From assembly GCA_900314365.1 (NCBI GenBank), contig OMVH01000113.1, positions 1 through 5,565 of the forward strand: 5,565 nucleotides of DNA, in the 5' to 3' direction. Below are positions 1 through 5,557 of this stretch, in pieces; positions within the stretch are counted from its first letter, which is position 1, and every line of letters begins with the position of its first letter. This DNA is from an uncultured Prevotella sp. Lineage in GTDB: Bacteria; Bacteroidota; Bacteroidia; Bacteroidales; Bacteroidaceae. The notes beneath the pieces were generated by a model. The model searched no databases. It saw nothing but the letters and a program-made list of their open reading frames with translations, and was not told where the DNA came from. The position numbers and the translations under genes are program-made.

Positions 1-1
1 G

Positions 2-79
2 AAATCCATTCTACATTCGCAGCTTGCGGACGGCCACAAGGGCCGCGCCCTGCAGTGGATATTTGAGGACGGACTCTAA
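2..79 (+). CDS. C-terminal end of an unidentified protein (partial, 5' end outside window)
   Basis: An open frame runs from the window edge to a TAA at 77-79 and gives 25 residues ending in RALQWIFEDGL. Codons are GC-rich at third positions (GGC, CGC, CTG, GAC), like the real genes downstream and unlike the less GC-rich spacer that starts immediately after the stop. This base-composition switch is the main support for coding. Too little is left to name the family. No hairpin followed by a T-run is visible in the first 50 nt after the stop, so how its transcript ends is unclear. Confidence 0.5.
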   Translation, partial: KSILHSQLADGHKGRALQWIFEDGL

Positions 80-161
80 CCTGGTAATCTGTGGCACCTG
101 CTCTGACTGATTCTATTTATTATGTGAAAATTTGGACGTCAAGAGTACCATGAATTCGAAG

Positions 162-199
162 TTAGACAAATGGACAACAATTGTTAGACAATTAGACAC
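162..199 (+). repeat. Cluster of four related octamers, candidate operator upstream of the XRE/cupin regulator
   Basis: The 253-nt spacer 80-332 contains no convincing gene. Within it are two tandem pairs of an octamer: TTAGACAA at 162-169 followed directly by ATGGACAA at 170-177, then a 6-nt spacer CAATTG, then TTAGACAA at 184-191 followed directly by TTAGACAC at 192-199. The pairs start 22 bp apart, about two helical turns. The 10-bp palindrome AACAATTGTT (176-185) spans the spacer. The array lies about 105 bp upstream of the -7 box at 305. The repetition is visible. A role as binding site for the downstream regulator or another protein is inference. Confidence 0.3.
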
Positions 200-304
200 C
201 CTTCGCCATTGCATAAAATCCTCATCTAAGTACAACGAATCAAGTACTATAGGCCGCAAAGAAAGAAAAGGGAAACCTCCGCACCGCATTTCAAAAACTT
301 TTAG

Positions 305-312
305 TAACTTTG
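305..312 (+). promoter_or_regulatory. Candidate Bacteroidetes -7 promoter element for the regulator/acyl-CoA synthetase operon
   Basis: TAACTTTG matches the Bacteroidetes primary sigma-factor -7 consensus TAnnTTTG exactly. It lies 20 nt before the ATG at 333, so the leader would be short, roughly 10-20 nt. No clear TTTG-type -33 element is seen about 20 nt upstream (280-286), so the promoter may be weak or activator-dependent. The same octamer precedes the threonine aldolase at 3821-3828. Confidence 0.5.
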
Positions 313-332
313 GGCGCTATAAATCATACATT

Positions 333-887
333 ATGGAAGAATCAATACAGCAAATCGGGCAACGGCTGCGCGGCTTACGCGACGTGCTCGGCATCTCGGC
401 CGAAGAGGTGGCTGAGCTTTGCGGCATCACCTTGGAACACTATCTGAAGATTGAGGACGGCGAGGCCGACCCGGGTGTCTACCGCCTCTCCAAGATAGCC
501 AAGCGCTACGGCATCGACCTCAACGTACTGCTTTTCGGCGAAGAGCCGCGCATGAGCAGCTATTTCGTCACACGCAAGGGGCAGGGACTTTCTGTGAACC
601 GCCGCAAGGACTACGGCTACCAAAGTCTGGCCAGTGGCTTCCGCGGACGCAAGATGGACCCTTATATGGTGAAAGTGGACCCCATGCCCGACGGCGAGAA
701 TCACAACAAAAACTCACACGAGGGACAGGAGTTCGACATGGTGGTGAGCGGACAACTCGAAATCACTATCGGCGAGCGTGTGCTCACACTCAATCCCGGC
801 GACAGCATCTACTTCGACTCCAACAGCCAGCACTGCATGCGCGCCTTGGGCAATGAGTCCTGCCAGTTCCTGTGTGTTATCATATAA
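333..887 (+). CDS. XRE-family transcriptional regulator with C-terminal cupin sensor domain
   Basis: This 184-residue protein has a DNA-binding helix-turn-helix followed by a small-molecule-binding beta-barrel. The XRE HTH spans about residues 5-68 (GQRLRGLRDVLGISAEEVAE, then KIEDGEADPGVYRLSKIAKR) and the Cupin_2 domain about 108-184. The barrel keeps probable metal ligands H129, E133 and H167. Motif 1 reads NSHEGQEF, with Asn127 where the classical cupin HxH has its first His, and motif 2 is GDSIYFDSNSQH with Asp162 in place of the usual Pro. The ATG at 333 was chosen because the HTH begins right after it. The frame stays open upstream to a TTG at 132 and an ATG at 150, but that stretch is basic, low in complexity and resembles the spacer. 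The acyl-CoA synthetase starts 13 nt downstream, so the likely job is ligand-dependent control of that gene. The ligand is unknown; an acyl acid or acyl-CoA is a guess from context. Confidence 0.9.
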   Translation: MEESIQQIGQRLRGLRDVLGISAEEVAELCGITLEHYLKIEDGEADPGVYRLSKIAKRYGIDLNVLLFGEEPRMSSYFVTRKGQGLSVNRRKDYGYQSLASGFRGRKMDPYMVKVDPMPDGENHNKNSHEGQEFDMVVSGQLEITIGERVLTLNPGDSIYFDSNSQHCMRALGNESCQFLCVII

Positions 888-900
888 AATAGGTATAGTT

Positions 901-2580
901 ATGATAGAGAGATTTCTTACGCAGACCCGCTTCACCTCTGAGGAGGACTTTAAGCAGAACCTGCATTTCAAAGTGCCCGAGGACTTCAACTTCGCCTATG
1001 ATGTGATGGACGAATGGGCACGCATTAAACCCGACAAGGTGGCGCTGCTCTGGACGAGCGAGCGCGGCGAAGAGGTGAAAGCCACTTTCAAGGACCTCAA
1101 GGAACAAACCGACCAGGCTGCTGCCTATCTGCAGAGCTTGGGCATCGGCCACGACGACAAGGTGATGCTCATCCTCAAGCGCCATTACCAGTGGTGGCTG
1201 TCGATGCTGGCACTCTGCAAGCTCGGTGCTGTGGCCATTCCGGCCACCCACATGCTTACGGCTAAAGACATCGTCTACCGCAACCAGCGAGCCAGCGTGA
1301 AAGCAATTATCTGCTGCAACGACACCTATGTCACCGAGCAGATAACCGAAGCCATGCCCGAGAGCCCTACGGTGAAACAGCTCATAGCCGTCAACTCCAT
1401 GGTGGAGTTCAGCAAGCCTGTTCCCGAAGGATTCCACGACTGGCACAACGAATGGACGAAAGCTCCGAAGTTCGTTCGCCCCGAGCACGTCAACACCAAT
1501 GAGGATACGATGCTGATGTACTTCACGAGCGGAACCAGCGGCGAACCGAAGATGGTGGCACACGACTTCCTCTACGCTCTCGGACATCTCACAACGGGAG
1601 TCTACTGGCACAACCTCAGCGAGGACAGCATCCACCTCACGGTAGCCGATACCGGTTGGGGCAAAGCCGTATGGGGAAAGCTCTACGGGCAGTGGTTCGC
1701 CGGGGCTACCGTGTTCGTATTCGACCACGAGAAGTTTACAGCCGAAAAGATTATGCGGGCCATGGAGAAATACCATGTCACATCGTTCTGCGCACCACCG
1801 ACCATCTATCGCTTTATGATACAGGAGGACTTCTCGAAATATGACCTCTCCTCACTCAAATACTGCACTACGGCCGGTGAGGCCCTGGAGCCTGCTGTCT
1901 ACGAGAAATTCCGTGAGATAACGGGCATCAAGATGATGGAAGGCTTCGGACAGACCGAGACCACCATGACCCTCGGCACCTTCCCCTGGACGGAGCCTAA
2001 GCCCGGAAGCATGGGAAAGCCAAACCCGCAATACAATATCCGGCTGCTCAAACCCGACGGCACTGACTGCGAGGAGGGCGAGAAAGGAGAGATATGTGTC
2101 GACACGCGCAACGGCAAGCCCATAGGACTCTTCAAAGGCTACTATCGCGATGAGGAGCTCACGCGCAAGGCTTGGCACGACGGTATCTACCATACGGGCG
2201 ACCTGGCATGGCGCGACGAGGACGGCTATTACTGGTTTGTAGGCCGTGCCGACGACGTCATCAAGAGCTCGGGCTACCGCATCGGTCCGTTCGAAGTAGA
2301 GAGCGCACTGATGACGCATCCCGCCGTGGTGGAGTGCGCCGTCACGGGAGTTCCCGACAAGGTGAGAGGAATGGTAGTGAAGGCTACCGTGGTGCTGGCC
2401 AAGGACTGGAAGGACAAAGCCGGAGACGACCTCGTGAAGGAACTCCAAAATCACGTGAAGCATGAGACCGCACCTTACAAGTACCCTCGCGTGGTGGAAT
2501 TTGTCGACGAGCTGCCCAAGACCATCAGCGGGAAGATACGCCGGGTGGAGATAAGAGAGAAAGACCGACTGAAAAAATAG
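901..2580 (+). CDS. AMP-forming acyl-CoA synthetase, medium-chain (ACSM-like) type
   Basis: This 559-residue cytoplasmic enzyme of the ANL superfamily activates a carboxylic acid with ATP to an acyl-adenylate, then transfers it to CoA. All core motifs are intact: the phosphate loop TSGTSGEPK (209-217), GFGQTET (348-354), the ATP-ribose motif TGD (432-434), the hinge segment GRADDVIKSSGYRIG (448-462, hinge Asp451) and the C-terminal PKTISGK (539-545), whose Lys545 is the adenylation lysine. The endings SSGYRIGP and APYKYPR are typical of the medium-chain/ACSM group, as is TVADTGWGK in the acyl pocket region. Acetyl-CoA synthetases are normally about 100 residues longer, so acetate is not the obvious substrate; propionate, a branched, medium-chain or aromatic acid is possible. 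The ATG at 901 fits the family N-terminus. It lies 13 nt after the regulator stop and 14 nt before the carbamoyltransferase start, which suggests co-transcription. As is usual in Bacteroidetes, no Shine-Dalgarno sequence is seen. Confidence 0.93.
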   Translation: MIERFLTQTRFTSEEDFKQNLHFKVPEDFNFAYDVMDEWARIKPDKVALLWTSERGEEVKATFKDLKEQTDQAAAYLQSLGIGHDDKVMLILKRHYQWWLSMLALCKLGAVAIPATHMLTAKDIVYRNQRASVKAIICCNDTYVTEQITEAMPESPTVKQLIAVNSMVEFSKPVPEGFHDWHNEWTKAPKFVRPEHVNTNEDTMLMYFTSGTSGEPKMVAHDFLYALGHLTTGVYWHNLSEDSIHLTVADTGWGKAVWGKLYGQWFAGATVFVFDHEKFTAEKIMRAMEKYHVTSFCAPPTIYRFMIQEDFSKYDLSSLKYCTTAGEALEPAVYEKFREITGIKMMEGFGQTETTMTLGTFPWTEPKPGSMGKPNPQYNIRLLKPDGTDCEEGEKGEICVDTRNGKPIGLFKGYYRDEELTRKAWHDGIYHTGDLAWRDEDGYYWFVGRADDVIKSSGYRIGPFEVESALMTHPAVVECAVTGVPDKVRGMVVKATVVLAKDWKDKAGDDLVKELQNHVKHETAPYKYPRVVEFVDELPKTISGKIRRVEIREKDRLKK

Positions 2581-2594
2581 AAACACAGTACGAC

Positions 2595-3569
2595 ATGAAT
2601 ACCTTTTTCAATGTAGCAGACATCGGTGACCTCGGCCAGGCGCTGCAGGAAGCCAAGGAGGTGAAGGCCAACCGATTTGGATACCAACAACTGGGCAAGA
2701 ACAAGACCTTGCTCATGATATTCTTCAACAACTCGCTGCGCACGCGCCTCAGCACACAGAAAGCAGCTATGAACCTCGGCATGAATGTTATCGTGCTCGA
2801 TGTCAACGCAGGTGCCTGGAAGCTGGAGACTGAGCGTGGCGTCATCATGGACGGCGACAAGAGTGAGCATCTCCTGGAGGCTATCCCCGTGATGGGATGT
2901 TACTGCGACATCATCGCTGTACGTTCCTTCGCCGGCCTCAAGGACCGCGACTTCGACTATGCAGAGACCATTGTCAACCAGTTCGTGAAGTATTCCGGAC
3001 GGCCCGTCGTTGCTATGGAGACCGCCACCGTACATCCACTGCAGGCTTTCGCCGACACCATCACGATAGCCGAGAAATGGCATGAGCTGGGCCACACCCG
3101 CAGGCCTAAGGTTGTGATGACATGGGCTCCCCACTGCCGTGCGCTGCCTCAGGCTGTCCCCAACTCATTCGCACAATGGATGAATGCAGCCGACGTTGAC
3201 CTTGTAATCACTCACCCCGAAGGCTACGAACTGGATGAAAAGTTCACTGCAGGGGCACAAATAGAATACGACCAACGCAAGGCACTCGAAGGAGCCGACT
3301 TTGTCTACGCCAAGAACTGGAGCTGTCCGGGCGTGAGCAATAAGGCTGACTACGGCAAGATTCTGAGTAAGGACATGAGCTGGACCATCGACACGGAACA
3401 TATGAGCTGGACCAACAACGGTTGGTTCATGCACTGTCTGCCCGTACGACGCGGACTCATCGTCACCGACAATGTCATTGAGAGCGACCACAGCCTCGTG
3501 ATTCCTGAGGCTGCCAACCGTGAGATTAGCGCTGAGGTTGTCCTCAAACGGGTCCTCGAGTCACTGTAA
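2595..3569 (+). CDS. argF': N-succinylornithine carbamoyltransferase (SOTCase)
   Basis: This 324-residue protein transfers the carbamoyl group from carbamoyl phosphate to N-succinyl-L-ornithine, giving N-succinylcitrulline in the succinylated arginine pathway of Bacteroidetes. As far as I recall the Bacteroides fragilis enzyme, similarity runs end to end. Visible motifs are the carbamoyl-phosphate loop SLRTR (47-51), HPLQ (147-150) and MHCLPVRR (279-286). E142, H180 and K240 fall where the family has substrate-side residues. The proline-rich segment APHCRALPQAVP (178-189) matches the loop region of the known knotted fold. The specificity residue, Pro90 in B. fragilis and Glu92 in the Xanthomonas acetylornithine enzyme, is Ser90 here (GDKSEHL). 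Published Glu92-to-Ser substitution gave succinylornithine activity, so SOTCase remains the best call. Relative to my memory of B. fragilis there are short insertions near 161-168 and 243-249. The gene lies 14 nt after the acyl-CoA synthetase and probably shares its transcript; no other arg gene is visible. Confidence 0.93.
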   Translation: MNTFFNVADIGDLGQALQEAKEVKANRFGYQQLGKNKTLLMIFFNNSLRTRLSTQKAAMNLGMNVIVLDVNAGAWKLETERGVIMDGDKSEHLLEAIPVMGCYCDIIAVRSFAGLKDRDFDYAETIVNQFVKYSGRPVVAMETATVHPLQAFADTITIAEKWHELGHTRRPKVVMTWAPHCRALPQAVPNSFAQWMNAADVDLVITHPEGYELDEKFTAGAQIEYDQRKALEGADFVYAKNWSCPGVSNKADYGKILSKDMSWTIDTEHMSWTNNGWFMHCLPVRRGLIVTDNVIESDHSLVIPEAANREISAEVVLKRVLESL

Positions 3570-3654
3570 GCAACCTTCTTCTGGTGCGAATCCTCAGCAC
3601 GTCGCCTTGCAATACCATTCGAGACAAACCACAAGAAAAATCACACAAGCATTC

Positions 3655-3719
3655 TCCGCCCGCTCCACAGCAGGTAGCGGGCGGAAGTGCTACGACCCTG
3701 CGACAACCGGCGTAAGCCG
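3655..3719 (+). other. Structured intergenic element: strong hairpin with pseudoknot potential plus a GNRA-type hairpin
   Basis: This is the main feature of the 300-nt gene-free stretch 3570-3869. A perfect 10-bp, GC-rich stem pairs 3655-3664 (TCCGCCCGCT) with 3676-3685 (AGCGGGCGGA) around an 11-nt loop. Loop bases 3670-3674 (GCAGG) are complementary to 3697-3701 (CCTGC). This gives an H-type pseudoknot with feasible loops of 5, 1 and 11 nt. A second hairpin, CGGC-GTAA-GCCG at 3708-3719, has a GNRA tetraloop. No T-run follows the large stem, so it is not a standard intrinsic terminator. It could be a 3'-UTR element of the carbamoyltransferase mRNA, a small RNA or a poorly conserved terminator. 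I do not recognise a known riboswitch or RNA family. Confidence 0.35.
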
Positions 3720-3820
3720 ACAGCTGCAAACAGATTTAACGATTACCAGAAAATGATTTTTTAACATGCACGCCTTCAAAATAATCGGTGAGGACGTGCC
3801 GTCCAAAGCAAAATATGTAC

Positions 3821-3828
3821 TAACTTTG
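3821..3828 (+). promoter_or_regulatory. Candidate Bacteroidetes -7 promoter element for the threonine aldolase
   Basis: TAACTTTG matches TAnnTTTG exactly and is followed by TA, a very common context for Bacteroidetes promoters. It lies 41 nt before the ATG at 3870, giving a leader of about 35 nt without a Shine-Dalgarno sequence. The expected -33 position (about 3796-3801) lacks a TTTG. A 13-bp inverted repeat, GGACG-TGC-CGTCC at 3792-3804, covers that position and could be an operator. With the terminator at 4914-4958 this makes the aldolase an independent transcription unit. Confidence 0.55.
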
Positions 3829-3869
3829 TAATTGATATAGAACAAACTCAAAGAAACAATCGAGACACT

Positions 3870-4898
3870 ATGATTTCTTTTGAATGCGACTACAATAATG
3901 GTGCGCACCCTAAGGTGCTGCAGCGACTTATTGACACCAACAATCTCCAAAGCCTTACCTACGGAGCAGACCGATGGAGCGAAAGTGCCCGTGAGAAGAT
4001 AAAAGCTGCCTGTGAGGACAGTGAAGCCGAAGTGTTCTTTCTCTGCGGAGGCACTCAGACCAACGTCACTGTTATCGACGCACTGCTGGAAAGCTACGAA
4101 TCCGTGATTGCCGCCGACAGTGCACACATCAACACCCACGAGGCTGCAGCCTTGGAGTTCAGTAATCACAAAATTATCACCCTTCCCAACGACAAAGGAC
4201 GCTTGAAGGCTGACGACCTGAAGAACTTCATGGAGGAGTTTGTCAACAATGACAGTGCGCCGCACTTAGCGCAGCCCGGCGCCGTCTACATCACCTTCCC
4301 CACCGAGTACGGAACGGTCTACAACGCACAGGAAATCAACAATATCTATAAAGTATGCCAAACCTATGGTCTGCCGTTCTACGTGGACGGTGCAAGACTT
4401 GGCTACGGACTGATGTCCGACGGTTGTGACTTCACTCTGCCCTGGCTCGCCCACCACTGCGACGCCTTCTATATTGGCGGAACCAAGCAAGGGGCACTAT
4501 GCGGAGAGGCCGTGGTGTTCACGCATCACAATGCACCGCGTCATTTCTTCACCATCACAAAGCAGCATGGAGCACTCATGGCCAAAGGACGGCTTGTCGG
4601 CCTGCAGTTTGAAGCACTCTTCACCGACAACCTCTACTTCGACCTCTCGCGTCATGCCATCGAGATGGCCATGAAGATGAAGAAGATGTTTGCCGAACAC
4701 GGATATGAGTTCTACATCGACTCACCATCCAACCAGCAGTTCGTCATCATCGACAACGAGAAAGCTAGACAACTTGAACAGCACGTCCTCTTCACACATT
4801 GGGGACCCGCCGGCAATGACAAAGAAATATGCAGATTCGTCACCAGCTGGTCGACGACTGAGGAAGAACTTACAACCTTGGAAGCCTTATTGGGTTAA
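3870..4898 (+). CDS. Low-specificity L-threonine aldolase-type PLP enzyme (beta-eliminating lyase family)
   Basis: This 342-residue fold-type I PLP enzyme is predicted to split threonine or allo-threonine into glycine and acetaldehyde in the cytoplasm. Seen in the protein: an N-terminal active-site segment CDYNNGAHP (6-14); GGTQTN (60-65), which binds the PLP phosphate; His86 in the position of the ring-stacking histidine; YVDGARLGYG (171-180) with Asp173 for the pyridine nitrogen and Arg176; Lys206 in YIGGTKQG as the Schiff-base lysine; and Arg322 before VTSW, where the family binds the substrate carboxylate. Length is normal and no catalytic residue is missing. The N-terminus reads DYNNGAHP instead of the RSDTxTxP of the E. 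coli LtaE type, which places it in a subgroup I associate with Bacteroides and Clostridia. Stereo-preference cannot be read from sequence. The start at 3870 follows the promoter box. The stop overlaps that of the convergent lipoprotein gene. Confidence 0.92.
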   Translation: MISFECDYNNGAHPKVLQRLIDTNNLQSLTYGADRWSESAREKIKAACEDSEAEVFFLCGGTQTNVTVIDALLESYESVIAADSAHINTHEAAALEFSNHKIITLPNDKGRLKADDLKNFMEEFVNNDSAPHLAQPGAVYITFPTEYGTVYNAQEINNIYKVCQTYGLPFYVDGARLGYGLMSDGCDFTLPWLAHHCDAFYIGGTKQGALCGEAVVFTHHNAPRHFFTITKQHGALMAKGRLVGLQFEALFTDNLYFDLSRHAIEMAMKMKKMFAEHGYEFYIDSPSNQQFVIIDNEKARQLEQHVLFTHWGPAGNDKEICRFVTSWSTTEEELTTLEALLG

Positions 4899-5557
4899 TA
4901 CTGAAACACGCGTTCCACCTCTCCGGTATAATCGTTTACCGAGAGGTGGACTTTTTTTGTACCTTTACCAACCGTTAAAGGAATACTGACATAAACTTTC
5001 GAGGAATAATACTCCGGTACGCCGTTCTGCCGGTGATAGAGTCGCAGCCACCATTCCTCGCTACCATCTTCGTCCTTCGCCACCGAGTCACGCACAATGC
5101 CCACCATTTGGCGTGCATCAATGCCTTCCCTCACACCGGTCTTGAGCTGCAATCCGAGATTCAGATATCTGTTCTCCCGGCTCAGCCACGCACTCTCAAG
5201 AGTCACGGGGTCGGTGAACATGGTGTCAACATTAGCCTTATCACGTATACTGAGCACAGGCACCTGCACAGCCACAAAGGGCTTCACCACCGGAGTGCCC
5301 TCAATGTCGTAGTAGAGAAGCGCGCGATAGACCGAGTCAGCTTTCGAAGCCCAGCTTGCAGCCGCATGGGGTGACAGCAGCAGACTGTCACCGTCGTCGG
5401 TTACCGCATAGTCCAACTCCCCCTTGACAGCACAGTGAGCAAGGGCGAAGTCGGCCCGCATGTAGGAGTACCGACCGTCGCCCTCATCGTAGGTAGTACG
5501 CTCGCAAGCTGAGAGCATCGCAACTGCTATCAAGAAAGGAACCAGCCTTCTCATCAT
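4895..5557 (-). CDS. NigD-like lipoprotein
   Basis: This 220-residue predicted lipoprotein begins MMRRLVPFLIAVAMLSAC: a short basic start, a hydrophobic core and a lipobox LSAC with Cys18 as the lipidation site. The mature part is rich in beta-strand sequence and follows the NigD-like layout: an N-terminal OB-like domain (about 28-115) and a C-terminal beta-sandwich containing WWLRLYHRQNGVPEYYSS and VYVSIPL, then a terminal strand region ending VFQY. NigD-like proteins are common in Bacteroidetes. The name comes from a bacteriocin-linked gene (nig) of Prevotella nigrescens, but the molecular function of the family is not established to my knowledge, and nothing here indicates bacteriocin genes. 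Two adjacent ATG codons (5557 and 5554) could serve as the start. The promoter lies outside the window. The stop TTAA overlap with the aldolase is 4 bp, and the 3' end carries the opposing gene's terminator in antisense. Confidence 0.85.
   Translation of the reverse strand: MMRRLVPFLIAVAMLSACERTTYDEGDGRYSYMRADFALAHCAVKGELDYAVTDDGDSLLLSPHAAASWASKADSVYRALLYYDIEGTPVVKPFVAVQVPVLSIRDKANVDTMFTDPVTLESAWLSRENRYLNLGLQLKTGVREGIDARQMVGIVRDSVAKDEDGSEEWWLRLYHRQNGVPEYYSSKVYVSIPLTVGKGTKKVHLSVNDYTGEVERVFQY
4914..4958 (+). terminator. Intrinsic terminator of the threonine aldolase gene, embedded in the opposing coding sequence
   Basis: A perfect 10-bp stem pairs 4914-4923 (TCCACCTCTC) with 4941-4950 (GAGAGGTGGA). 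It extends inward by GGTA/TACC (4925-4928 with 4937-4940) past one bulged C, leaving an 8-nt loop. After one C come seven consecutive T residues at 4952-4958. It starts 16 nt after the aldolase stop, the usual place for a rho-independent terminator on the plus strand. On the minus strand no T-run follows the stem, so it should not end the lipoprotein transcript. The whole structure lies within the last codons of the minus-strand gene, where the T-run encodes Lys-Lys. Confidence 0.88.

Noticed and set aside
132..332. In-frame N-terminal extension of the regulator from TTG 132 or ATG 150
   Set aside because: The translated stretch is basic and low in complexity, its composition matches the spacer, it contains the repeat array and -7 box, and the XRE domain begins immediately after the ATG at 333. 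It would become credible only if relatives conserve the extension.
778..900. Upstream extension of the acyl-CoA synthetase frame overlapping the regulator gene
   Set aside because: The extra 41 residues are Ser/Thr/Ala-rich out-of-frame translation of the cupin coding region. The family N-terminus fits Met at 901.
880..1776. Long minus-strand open frame of 298 codons opposite the acyl-CoA synthetase, with similar ones at 1852-2586 and 2475-3134
   Set aside because: These are antisense shadows of well-supported GC-rich genes. Their His/Val/Leu/Ala-rich translations match no family I recognise and the plus-strand products are complete.
3584..3600. tRNA T-arm-like string GTGCGAATCCTCAGCAC after the carbamoyltransferase stop
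   Set aside because: No acceptor, D-arm or anticodon arm can be placed around it, and the loop departs from TTCGAATC. It is probably chance; there is no tRNA here.
3750..3762. AAAAT-G-ATTTT palindrome with a T6 run as a possible terminator for the carbamoyltransferase
   Set aside because: The palindrome has a one-base centre and cannot fold into a hairpin, and no GC-rich stem sits directly before the T-run.
3690..4265. Minus-strand open frame of 191 codons covering the promoter region and 5' half of the threonine aldolase
   Set aside because: It runs through the intergenic structure and the aldolase in antisense, shows no domain or start context, and the aldolase on the other strand is intact.
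4895..5557. A bacteriocin (nigrescin-like) locus implied by the NigD name
   Set aside because: NigD-like proteins are widespread lipoproteins in Bacteroidetes, and no bacteriocin precursor, immunity or export gene is present in this window.
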